Shown here in pieces: positions 1 to 4,724 of a stretch of DNA of 5,771 nt. Source of the DNA: an uncultured Oscillospiraceae bacterium (GTDB lineage Bacteria > Bacillota > Clostridia > Oscillospirales > Oscillospiraceae); assembly GCA_910579485.1 (NCBI GenBank), contig CAJTVO010000166.1, positions 1 through 5,771 on the forward strand, read 5' to 3'. Every line of letters starts with the position of its first letter. Within the stretch, counting starts at the first letter, position 1. Below the pieces are notes generated by a model, which saw only the letters and a program-made list of their open reading frames with translations, made no database searches and was not told where the DNA came from. A program made the position numbers and the translations under genes.

Positions 1-461
1 AAGCCGAGAAGCGGGGACTGCGGGTCTACAAGGGCGCGGAACTGCGCTTCGACGAGTGCGAGAACGACTACCTCCTCTACGGCTACTCCGATGACCTGCT
101 GGCGGAGCCGGAGGAAATTTTCCGCATGGGTATCGCCGCCTTCGCCCCCATCGCCAGAGCCGCCGGCGCCCTGCTGGTGCAGGCCCACCCCTACCGCAAA
201 AAGTGCACCCCCGCCATCGCCTGCTACCTGGAGGGCCTGGAGGTGCGCAACCTGAATCCCCGCCACGAAAATCACAACGGCTGGGCTGAGGACTACGCCG
301 CCCAGTTCGGTCTTTTGCGCCTGGGCGGGTCCGACTGTCACCGGACCGAGGACATCGCCAGAGGCGGCATCTGCGCCGGGTCCCTGCCGGAGGACACCTT
401 CCAGCTGGCCGCGCTCCTGCGCGCGGGGCAGTACGCCCTGCTGGGCGGGGAACAGGCATAA
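1..461 (+). CDS. PHP-domain metal-dependent phosphoesterase, C-terminal part (5' end outside window)
   Basis: The frame starting at base 3 is open from the window edge and ends at TAA 459-461, giving 152 visible residues. Seen in it: an early GAELRFDE segment, a QAHPYR segment with His62 of the fragment, and a GSDCHR segment with Asp111 and His113. In the PHP (polymerase and histidinol phosphatase) superfamily such Glu, His and Asp-x-His positions bind the catalytic metals. The protein is therefore probably a cytoplasmic phosphoesterase acting on a small phosphorylated substrate or nucleotide. The first metal-binding histidines (HxH) lie outside the window, so the exact subfamily and substrate cannot be named. 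An ATG at 126 is internal to the domain and is not the real start, because conserved sequence continues upstream of it. The downstream neighbour is a 37-codon ORF that starts 61 bases after the stop. Confidence 0.8.
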   Translation, partial: AEKRGLRVYKGAELRFDECENDYLLYGYSDDLLAEPEEIFRMGIAAFAPIARAAGALLVQAHPYRKKCTPAIACYLEGLEVRNLNPRHENHNGWAEDYAAQFGLLRLGGSDCHRTEDIARGGICAGSLPEDTFQLAALLRAGQYALLGGEQA

Positions 462-510
462 CCCGCCGCCCCGGCGCGTACACTTCAGCAGTTACAATCT
501 GGCTGAAAGC

Positions 511-516
511 GGAGGG
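511..516 (+). promoter_or_regulatory. Ribosome binding site of the 37-codon ORF
   Basis: GGAGGG at 511-516 lies 6 bases before the ATG at 523. It is the main reason to treat this short ORF as translated. Confidence 0.6.
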
Positions 517-522
517 CTGCGT

Positions 523-636
523 ATGAAGGTTTTTCTGCTGCGCAGGCGCTGGCTGCTGCTGGCGCTGGCGCTGCTGCTGGCAGGCGCTATGATCCTGGCG
601 GCCTGCCTGCCGGAGGTTCTGTATATGGGGGGATAG
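523..636 (+). CDS. Small membrane peptide, 37 aa, unrecognised
   Basis: ATG 523 to TAG 634-636 encodes 37 residues: a basic start (MKVFLLRRRW), a hydrophobic stretch rich in Leu and Ala at about residues 11-28, and a ten-residue tail beginning at Cys28 (CLPEVLYMGG). The LAAC at 25-28 fits the lipobox pattern, so a lipoprotein signal sequence with a very short mature part is possible; a plain single-pass membrane peptide is equally possible. The basic-then-hydrophobic start also resembles the N-terminal anchors of clostridial cell-wall amidases and polysaccharide deacetylases, so it could be the stub of such a gene. It has a good ribosome site and is followed 23 bases later by a strong hairpin. 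No function can be assigned. Confidence 0.5.
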   Translation: MKVFLLRRRWLLLALALLLAGAMILAACLPEVLYMGG

Positions 637-714
637 AGCACGCCTCTTCCCGATTGCACAGCCAGCCGGCCGGGATGTCCCGGCCGGCTGGCTCTTTGTC
701 GAAAAACGTGCTCT
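635..714. repeat. Outer inverted repeat enclosing the terminator hairpin
   Basis: AGAGCACG at 635-642 and CGTGCTCT at 707-714 are perfect 8-base inverted copies. They enclose the 660-693 hairpin, so the whole interval could fold as a nested cruciform or two-layer RNA hairpin between the convergent peptide ORF and pfkA. Confidence 0.5.
660..697 (+). terminator. GC-rich hairpin, probable terminator
   Basis: A perfect 15-bp stem, AGCCAGCCGGCCGGG (660-674) with its complement (679-693), closes a 4-base loop. On the plus strand it is followed by CTTTGTC, a weak T-run. On the minus strand no T-run follows, so it fits the end of the PHP/small-ORF transcript better than that of pfkA. It may still act as a bidirectional block, because the two transcription units converge here. 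Confidence 0.65.
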
Positions 715-734
715 GCGCTCTTAATTATTAAGTG

Positions 735-1808
735 TCAGTCGCCGAAGCTGATGCCCAACAGCTTCGCCTCCTTGACGATGGAGGCGCCGGGATCCACCAT
801 CTTCAGCTTGCCGGCCACGTCCTCCAGGGGCACCTTGACGATCTCGCGGTTCTTGTAGCCCACCATGAAGCCGTATTCGCCCTTCAAAATCAGCTTGCCG
901 GCCTCGCTGCCCAGGCGGGAGGCGAATACCCGGTCGTAGGAACAGGGACTGCCGCCCCGCTGGGTGTGGCCGGGCACCGTGACCCGCACCTCCAGGCCGC
1001 AGCGCCTGCCCAGCTCCTCGGCGATCTCGTAGGACACGGAGGGATGGGGCCGCTTGGCCAGCTTCTTCTTGTACTCCTTCTTGCTCAGCTCGGCGTCCTT
1101 CTTGGAGATGGCCCCCTCCGCCACCGCCAGAATGGTGAAGCGGCTGCCGCCGTCGTGGCGCTCCTTGATCTTCTTGGCCAGCTTGTCCACGTCGTAGGGA
1201 ATCTCCGGGATGAGGATGATGTCCGCGCCGCCGGCGATGCCCGCGTTCAGCGTCAGCCAGCCCACCTTGTGGCCCATGACCTCCACGATGAAGATGCGCC
1301 CGTGGGAGGCGGCGGTGGTGTGGATGCAGTCGATGGCCTCGGTGGCCACGTCCACTGCGCTCTGGAAGCCGAAGGTCATATCCGTGCCCCACAGGTCGTT
1401 GTCGATGGTTTTGGGCAGGGTCACCACGTTCAGCCCCTCCTGGCGCAGGAGGTTGGCGGTCTTATGGGTGCCGTTGCCCCCCAGGATCACCAGGCAGTCC
1501 AGCTGCAGCTTGTAGTAGGTCTGCTTCATGGCCGCCACCTTGTCCACGCCGTCCTCGCCGGGGACCTGGATGGTCTTGAAGGGCGTGCGGCTGGTGCCCA
1601 GGAAGGTGCCGCCCTTGGTGAGAATGCCGGTGAAGTCGGCGTAGGTCAGAAGCCGGAAGCGCCCGTAAATCAGGCCTTGGTATCCGTCCAGAAAGCCGTA
1701 GATTTCCACCTGCTCGTCCGCGTTGTACAGCGTCTTGGCGACGCCCCGCATGGCCGCGTTCAGGGCCTGGCAGTCCCCGCCGCTGGTCAGCATACCGATT
1801 CGTTTCAT
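735..1808 (-). CDS. pfkA: 6-phosphofructokinase, PfkA family (357 aa)
   Basis: Cytoplasmic glycolytic enzyme that phosphorylates fructose 6-phosphate to fructose 1,6-bisphosphate. The start is ATG at 1808 (MKRIGMLTSGGD); the frame is open further upstream, but AAGGAGG seven bases before this ATG fixes it. Landmarks: N-terminal GGD loop (10-12), FLGTSR (69-74), GGNGTH (110-115), PKTIDND (132-138) with the presumed catalytic base Asp136, MGH (178-180), PEIPYD (201-206) and GHTQRGG (280-286). Length suits the mid-sized clostridial/mixed PFK group rather than the roughly 320-residue E. coli type. The phosphoryl donor is not settled: Gly113 at the position equivalent to E. coli 104 points to ATP, while Lys133 at the position equivalent to 124 is the residue of PPi enzymes. 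Asn112 sits where E. coli has Asp103. Long open frames on the other strand across this gene are shadows of its high GC. Confidence 0.93.
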   Translation of the reverse strand: MKRIGMLTSGGDCQALNAAMRGVAKTLYNADEQVEIYGFLDGYQGLIYGRFRLLTYADFTGILTKGGTFLGTSRTPFKTIQVPGEDGVDKVAAMKQTYYKLQLDCLVILGGNGTHKTANLLRQEGLNVVTLPKTIDNDLWGTDMTFGFQSAVDVATEAIDCIHTTAASHGRIFIVEVMGHKVGWLTLNAGIAGGADIILIPEIPYDVDKLAKKIKERHDGGSRFTILAVAEGAISKKDAELSKKEYKKKLAKRPHPSVSYEIAEELGRRCGLEVRVTVPGHTQRGGSPCSYDRVFASRLGSEAGKLILKGEYGFMVGYKNREIVKVPLEDVAGKLKMVDPGASIVKEAKLLGISFGD

Positions 1809-1814
1809 AATAAG

Positions 1815-1822
1815 CCCTCCTT
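1815..1822 (-). promoter_or_regulatory. Ribosome binding site of pfkA
   Basis: On the minus strand AAGGAGGG precedes the ATG at 1808 by six to seven bases. It rules out the upstream in-frame starts and defines the 357-residue product. Confidence 0.85.
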
Positions 1823-1829
1823 GTAAGAT

Positions 1830-1851
1830 CCGCGCCGCCCGGTGGGCGCGG
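1830..1851 (-). promoter_or_regulatory. Stem-loop in the pfkA mRNA leader
   Basis: CCGCGCC (1830-1836) pairs perfectly with GGCGCGG (1845-1851) around an 8-base loop, ending seven bases before the ribosome site in the transcript. It could stabilise the message or influence translation. No T-run follows, so it is not a terminator. Confidence 0.45.
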
Positions 1852-1875
1852 TGATTGACGCTGGTGACGAAAGTT

Positions 1876-1904
1876 ATTATATACCATTTGAGGGCGGTGT
1901 ACAA
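1876..1904 (-). promoter_or_regulatory. pfkA promoter, sigma-A type
   Basis: Reading the minus strand: -35 TTGTAC (1904-1899), 17-base spacer, -10 TATAAT (1881-1876). The -10 is a perfect consensus and the -35 matches at four of six positions. Transcription would start near 1868-1870 and give a leader of about 60 nt. Confidence 0.8.
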
Positions 1905-2013
1905 GGGAAAAGCGGGGCGGGCGGCGGATGCAGGGTAATTGAATGAGTAAACAAACTGTAAACAAGGGGGAGACAAAAGCCGAAAAAGCTGCTATAGCGA
2001 GAGGAAAAGAGCG

Positions 2014-2166
2014 GAAATGTTCGGGAAAAGCAAGGAACAGTGGCTGAGGAAGTACATTAAGCTGGAAAACGGGATACCAGATGCCTGTACCTTCAGAAAT
2101 GTGATCCGGGCGATTGATACGCAGCAGCTGCATACAGTGTTTGTAGAGTGGATGAAGAATGTGGTC
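2014..2166 (+). pseudogene. ISAs1-family transposase, N-terminal region fragment
   Basis: The plus frame reads FGKSKEQWLRKYIKLENGIP, then DACTFRNVIRAIDTQQLH and VFVEWMKNVV. This is the conserved N-terminal region of ISAs1 (H-repeat) transposases, where F-x-K-x-K-x-x-W-L and NGIP-x-x-x-T-F are hallmarks. Family proteins are about 350-400 residues. Here some 80-100 residues before FGK are missing (an in-frame stop at 1948 lies close upstream), and everything after EWMKNVV is replaced. The next residues, INGKS, may be a decayed form of the IDGK motif carrying the first catalytic Asp, in which case that Asp is now Asn. The frame stops at TAG 2197-2199. It cannot encode an active transposase. Confidence 0.75.
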
Positions 2167-2171
2167 ATCAA

Positions 2172-2324
2172 TGGGAAAAGCTTCCTTGGCGTTGGGTAGT
2201 GGAACGCACCCTATCCTGGCTTAACCATTCCAGACGCCTTAACAAAGATTTTGAGATTTCTGTCTCCTCCGCTGAGGCTATGGTCAAAATTTCGCATTCC
2301 CACACTTTGCTCAAACGCTTATGA
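2172..2324 (+). pseudogene. IS5-family transposase, C-terminal fragment
   Basis: In a different plus frame from the preceding fragment, bases 2190-2324 read RWVVERTLSWLNHSRRLNKD followed by FEISVSSAEAMVKISHSH and a TLLKRL end at TGA 2322-2324. RWVVERT-x-x-WL-x-x-x-RRL-x-KD-(Y/F)E is the conserved C-terminal block of IS5-family (IS427/IS1031-like) DDE transposases. The Glu of VVERT is the third catalytic residue of that family. Recognisable sequence starts about KLPWRW (2178). The N-terminal two thirds of the protein are absent, so this is a dead remnant. Confidence 0.8.
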
Positions 2325-2334
2325 ATACAGGCTC

Positions 2335-2541
2335 TTACTCCTTTCTGACTCCTGGTTCATCCTCCCGCAGAAGCTCGTCTACGGTACAGTCGTACAATGC
2401 CGCCAGTTTCGGCAGCAAGGCCGCACGGGGCATGGTTTTTCCGGTTTCCCACAAACAGACGGCAGCGTTTGTAATCCCGAGCGTCGCTGCTACCGCTCTT
2501 TGGGAAAGGCCCTCCTTTGCTCTCGCAGCCGCAAGGCTCAT
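2335..2541 (-). CDS. XRE-family (Cro/C1) helix-turn-helix regulator, 68 aa
   Basis: Small DNA-binding repressor-type protein. The start is ATG at 2541 (MSLAAARAKEG), chosen because GGAGGGG lies five bases upstream; the frame is open further upstream but without a ribosome site or domain. Almost the whole protein is the HTH_3 domain: LSQRAVAATLGITNAAVCLW (12-31) carries the helix-turn-helix, followed by ETGKTMP and the helical LPKLAALYDCTVDELL (43-58) typical of the fold. No second domain is present, as in many element-borne regulators. The stop lies 11 bases beyond the IS5 fragment's stop, so the IS end may define the gene's present C-terminus. Likely role: autorepression and control of a neighbouring mobile-element operon, now lost or fragmentary. 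Confidence 0.85.
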   Translation of the reverse strand: MSLAAARAKEGLSQRAVAATLGITNAAVCLWETGKTMPRAALLPKLAALYDCTVDELLREDEPGVRKE

Positions 2542-2567
2542 TTTTACCCCTCCTACAATATAGTTAC

Positions 2568-2597
2568 GGTATAAGGCACGGCAGCCAGCCGTGTCTT
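2568..2597 (-). promoter_or_regulatory. Probable XRE promoter with a dyad operator
   Basis: On the minus strand AAGACA (2597-2592), an 18-base spacer and TATACC (2573-2568) make a plausible though imperfect promoter for the XRE gene. A perfect dyad, CACGGC-AGCCA-GCCGTG (2577-2593), fills the spacer and touches the -35, where a Cro/C1-type autorepressor would be expected to bind. Read on the plus strand the same dyad is followed by TCTTTT and could be a weak terminator. Confidence 0.4.
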
Positions 2598-2624
2598 TTG
2601 TCGTCTCAAAGCTGAAGCTGTAGA

Positions 2625-2879
2625 ATGATACAACTGGCTCAAGATGATTCGATTCGCACCGCACTGGAGAAGTTTGCCGAGGATATACGTTTTAGCGATC
2701 CCGTCAGCAGCGCAGCGCTGGAGGCCGCTGAGGCCGACTTGTCCGCCTGCATTGATGATCTCCAGCAAGCGGTCTTGGACAATGACTGCGAGGCGGCGCT
2801 TTCGCTGGAAAAGAGAGCGGAGATGCTTCTATCCGAACGCAATCGGCAGTGCAAATTGGAAAAGCGAACTACGCACTGA
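2625..2879 (+). CDS. Unrecognised helical protein, 84 aa, probable 3' remnant
   Basis: ATG 2625 to TGA 2877-2879 gives an acidic, Ala/Leu/Glu-rich, almost wholly helical protein: ALEKFAEDIRFSDPVSSAAL (about 13-32), then helices through DDLQQAVLDNDCEAALSLEK and a basic end, ERNRQCKLEKRTTH. There is no ribosome site before the ATG, and the helical character begins immediately, so this looks like the tail of a longer protein cut at about 2613-2640. The style resembles hypothetical proteins of clostridial conjugative or mobilisable elements, but I cannot name the family. It does not share an obvious transcript with the flanking minus-strand genes. Confidence 0.4.
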   Translation: MIQLAQDDSIRTALEKFAEDIRFSDPVSSAALEAAEADLSACIDDLQQAVLDNDCEAALSLEKRAEMLLSERNRQCKLEKRTTH

Positions 2880-2945
2880 CCATGGGAGCACCGCGCAAAA
2901 GTTCTGCAAAGGTGCCTCTATTTCCTATCCCGTTGGCTATATCCA

Positions 2946-3704
2946 CTACCAGCCCTCGAATGCAATCACGGTGCTGGCTGGCAGACAACTCTCCAGCAGA
3001 GTGCGGATGTAACGAATGGTACGTTCTGCGAATGCATGGCTGTTCATCGTATCCCACTCGGCCAGCCGGACGATCTCCGCTGTGCCGCTTACAAAGTCAA
3101 AATGAATCTTGCCCCACTCGCCATCGCAGTCTGCCTGATATTCGTAGACTGCGGCGGCGATTTTCTTTTTTGCCCGCTTCACCGATTCCCGTTTGAGCCG
3201 AGCAGCGTGGAGCGCACCGGCCTCCACCAGCAAGGCGGTCAGTTTCTCCACCGCCTTGCGGTAGGCCCTCTCCGCGCCGCTGGCGGTACTGCCCTCGAAC
3301 ATCACCGCCAAATCCTCAAAGGTTTTGCGCTCGGATATTGGACTGACCCGGCCACAGGTCATACAGACGGCATTGCGTTCCTCCAAAAGCCGCTGCTCCC
3401 GGTAAGTCAGTTTCTCAAAGGCGGCTTGAACCGCTGCCGCCTGAGTACCATTCCAGAGGATTGCCGCATAATCCCAGGAATCGTCCCTTGTTACATCCTC
3501 GCCGGTTTCCTCTCCGTCCTTGTCCTGGGCCGTGACATAAAGCGAAACCCGACTGCGGTTGAACTGCGCCACAGTCAGATACTGCTCCGCTGTTTCCTCG
3601 GAACAACCCTCTTTTTTGGCGTACTCGCTGACAACCTCGCCCTTAGATTTGCCTGTTTCATTGTAGAGCCACGCAATCCCCCTCACCCGCTTATACTCGT
3701 CCAA
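2946..3704 (-). CDS. Sigma-70 region-4-like protein of mobile-element type, possibly 5'-truncated
   Basis: The longest reading starts at TTG 3704 (252 aa) and ends at TAG 2946-2948. Residues about 97-160 look like sigma region 4: LTYREQRLLEERN, then after a loop KTFEDLAVMFEGSTASGAER and a basic helix RAYRKAVEKL, the presumed DNA-recognition part. The loop carries CMTCGRV (Cys114, Cys117), a lone CxxC pair. Residues 1-58 are a second helical region (YAKKEGCSEETAEQYL) that could also be a helix-turn-helix. The C-terminal 60 residues (GEWGKIHFDF, RLAEWDTMNSHAFAERTIRY) form an additional alpha/beta part absent from classic sigma factors. No regions 2 or 3 are visible. I recall similar proteins as accessory sigma-like genes in Firmicutes mobile elements. 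No ribosome site precedes TTG 3704, and an in-frame TAA lies only some 14 codons upstream, so the N-terminus may have been lost at an island boundary near 3700. Confidence 0.65.
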   Translation of the reverse strand: MDEYKRVRGIAWLYNETGKSKGEVVSEYAKKEGCSEETAEQYLTVAQFNRSRVSLYVTAQDKDGEETGEDVTRDDSWDYAAILWNGTQAAAVQAAFEKLTYREQRLLEERNAVCMTCGRVSPISERKTFEDLAVMFEGSTASGAERAYRKAVEKLTALLVEAGALHAARLKRESVKRAKKKIAAAVYEYQADCDGEWGKIHFDFVSGTAEIVRLAEWDTMNSHAFAERTIRYIRTLLESCLPASTVIAFEGW

Positions 3705-3716
3705 GGAGGAAAAGGA
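3703..3716 (+). promoter_or_regulatory. Ribosome binding sequence of the second small ORF
   Basis: Two purine-rich blocks precede GTG 3723: AAGGAGG at 3703-3709 (13 bases away) and AAAGGA ending at 3716 (6 bases away, the better spacing). The block overlaps the putative TTG start of the oppositely oriented sigma-like gene. Confidence 0.5.
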
Positions 3717-3722
3717 ACCGCT

Positions 3723-3836
3723 GTGAAAGAGAATATCCTGTTAGCTTTTAACATTGTGCTTGCGATTTCCGACCTCTGGTTCTTTATCTCCTATCGAATT
3801 GCGGTAAAGGTATATCAGAAACGGGATATTGCCTGA
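3723..3836 (+). CDS. Small single-pass membrane peptide, 37 aa, unrecognised
   Basis: GTG 3723 to TGA 3834-3836. The product starts MKENILLAFNIVLAISDLWF, continues with FISYRIAV and ends KVYQKRDIA: a short charged start, one hydrophobic helix at about residues 5-28, and a basic cytoplasmic-looking tail, so topology is probably N-out/C-in. Support: ribosome site, composition unlike a random shadow frame, and an intrinsic terminator 21 bases after the stop. The frame stays open upstream to 3036, but that part is antisense to the sigma-like gene and is not credible coding sequence. It could instead be the last piece of a larger truncated membrane protein. It is transcribed toward the LytTR operon, but the terminator separates them. 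No function can be assigned. Confidence 0.55.
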   Translation: MKENILLAFNIVLAISDLWFFISYRIAVKVYQKRDIA

Positions 3837-3857
3837 TTGTAGTTCCATCTCCCCTCC

Positions 3858-3896
3858 AGGCCAGCGGGGCGGCTGCGGTTGCTCCGCTGGCCTTTT
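3858..3896 (+). terminator. Intrinsic terminator after the small membrane ORF
   Basis: AGGCCAGCGG (3858-3867) pairs perfectly with CCGCTGGCCT (3884-3893) around a 16-base GC-rich loop and is followed by TTTT (3893-3896). It should insulate the LytTR operon from transcription arriving through the island. Confidence 0.8.
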
Positions 3897-3909
3897 GAGC
3901 GGGATGAAA

Positions 3910-3958
3910 ACATTTCATGACATATCCGCGACATTCCATTACATCGGGGTTGCATTCC
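3910..3958 (+). promoter_or_regulatory. Putative LytTR operator: direct repeats phased at 21 bp
   Basis: ACATTTCATGACAT (3910-3923) and ACATTCCATTACAT (3931-3944) are 14-base direct repeats with two mismatches, with starts 21 bp apart. A partial third copy, GCATTCC (3952-3958), falls exactly another 21 bp on and overlaps the -35. LytTR regulators (AgrA, ComE, VirR) bind pairs of roughly 9-bp direct repeats spaced two helical turns apart next to the -35. This arrangement therefore predicts binding and autoregulation by the regulator encoded just downstream. Confidence 0.6.
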
Positions 3959-3978
3959 TGTCCCTCCTTTGCTAATCT
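3950..3978 (+). promoter_or_regulatory. Probable promoter of the LytTR/histidine kinase operon
   Basis: TTGCAT (3950-3955), a 17-base spacer and TAATCT (3973-3978). The -35 matches consensus at four of six positions and the -10 is weak, which fits a promoter that needs an activator bound at the adjacent repeats. Transcription would start near 3985. Confidence 0.5.
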
Positions 3979-4009
3979 GATAGATTGATAGAAAAGCGTG
4001 GTGGTGAAC

Positions 4010-4723
4010 ATGATAAAAATTGCGATCTGCGACGATGAACCCATGATGGCCCAGGAGCTTGCCGGCCATCTTGCGGAGTATATGAAAGAAAAATCAATCA
4101 CTGCTTACGACCTCAGCAGTTTTCCAGATAGCTGTGCCCTGCTGGATGCGGCTGATCGCTTTGATGTGATTTTTCTGGACATCCAGATGGAACAGCCGGA
4201 CGGCATGGAGACGGCCAGGCTGCTGCGCCGGCGGGGAGACCACAGCCTGCTGGTCTTTGTAACGGTGCTGAAGGAACTCGTTTTCGACGCTTTCCAGGTG
4301 GAGGCATACGACTATCTGCTCAAGCCCCTGGACAGCGCCCGCTTCAAACAGACGATGGATCGGGTGCTCCACTCCCTGGAACAGAGGACAGCCGGGGACA
4401 TCGTGATCCAGCGGGGGACCGGCTGCGAGGTGGTTCTTCTCTCGGACATTGTGTACTGCGAGGTATTGGGCCGGAAAATCTACCTCCACAAAAGTGACGG
4501 GACAGTGAGCGACTACTATGACAAGCTGGAGGATCTGGAGCGGCGGGTGGACGGGCGCTTTTTCAAGTGCCACCGGAGCTATCTGGTCAATCTGGACTAT
4601 GTGCGCGGGTGCCAGGATGGGCAGGTCCTGCTGTCCCAGGGGGAGCGTATCCCCGCCTCCCGGCTGCGGGAGCGGGAACTAATCCAGGCCCTTTTGCGCT
4701 ATATGAAGGAGAGGGGAATCTGA
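4010..4723 (+). CDS. LytTR-family response regulator (AgrA/VirR type), 237 aa
   Basis: Cytoplasmic transcription factor of a two-component system. Receiver domain 1-120: acidic pair Asp8/Asp9 in IAICDDEP, phosphoacceptor Asp57 in DVIFLDIQM, Thr85 in VFVTVL and Lys105 in YLLKP, so all key residues are present. LytTR DNA-binding domain about 130-230: VVLLSDIVYCEVLGRKIYLH, the hallmark FFKCHRSYLVNLDYV (184-198) and IPASR. Length is normal for the family. ATG 4010 is preferred because GGTGGTG lies just upstream and MIKIAICDDE is the usual start; three tandem GTG codons at 3998-4006 are in frame and would add four residues. The histidine kinase starts one base after the stop. The likely target includes its own promoter region (repeats at 3910-3958). 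Whether it controls peptide production, a transporter or something else cannot be seen here. Confidence 0.93.
   Translation: MIKIAICDDEPMMAQELAGHLAEYMKEKSITAYDLSSFPDSCALLDAADRFDVIFLDIQMEQPDGMETARLLRRRGDHSLLVFVTVLKELVFDAFQVEAYDYLLKPLDSARFKQTMDRVLHSLEQRTAGDIVIQRGTGCEVVLLSDIVYCEVLGRKIYLHKSDGTVSDYYDKLEDLERRVDGRFFKCHRSYLVNLDYVRGCQDGQVLLSQGERIPASRLRERELIQALLRYMKERGI
4706..4716 (+). promoter_or_regulatory. Ribosome binding site of the histidine kinase
   Basis: AAGGAGAGGGG lies inside the last codons of the response regulator. GAGGGG ends 8 bases before ATG 4725. Its position implies translational coupling of the pair. Confidence 0.65.
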
Positions 4724-4724
4724 C

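Larger units (their letters stand above)
1931..2334 (+). mobile_element. Composite of two decayed insertion sequences (ISAs1-type then IS5-type)
   Basis: The interval between the pfkA promoter and the XRE gene holds the front part of one transposase joined to the back part of another, with no intact IS. CAGGG at 1931 resembles the CAGGG start I recall for ISAs1-family ends and may be the left terminus. AATACAGGCTCT just after the IS5 stop may be the right terminus of the second element. Both boundaries are guesses; the transposase fragments are the firm part. Confidence 0.5.

Noticed and set aside
482..508. TTCAGC/GCTGAA inverted repeat before the first small ORF
   Set aside because: It is only six base pairs with a 12-base loop and has no T-run or promoter context. 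This is within chance expectation.
721..1826. Long open frames antisense to and in another frame over pfkA (364 codons plus strand; 223 codons minus strand)
   Set aside because: Their translations are low-complexity (His, Gly, Arg, Gln-rich) with no family signature, and the overlapping frame encodes a clear phosphofructokinase. They are shadows of GC-rich codon use.
2869..3057. Minus frame ending GNRGTFAELLRGAPMVSA, downstream of the sigma-like gene
   Set aside because: The last residues look faintly protein-like and could be a scrap of another element gene, but most of the frame overlaps the sigma-like gene and no start signal exists. The evidence is too thin to annotate.
3036..3722. Plus-strand frame upstream of the 37-codon ORF, which would make a 266-residue protein
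   Set aside because: This part is antisense to the sigma-like gene and shows no protein-like pattern. The ribosome site before GTG 3723 fits a short gene instead.
4094..4573. 159-codon minus-strand frame inside the response regulator
   Set aside because: It is antisense to the receiver and LytTR domains, has no ribosome site and matches no recognisable family.
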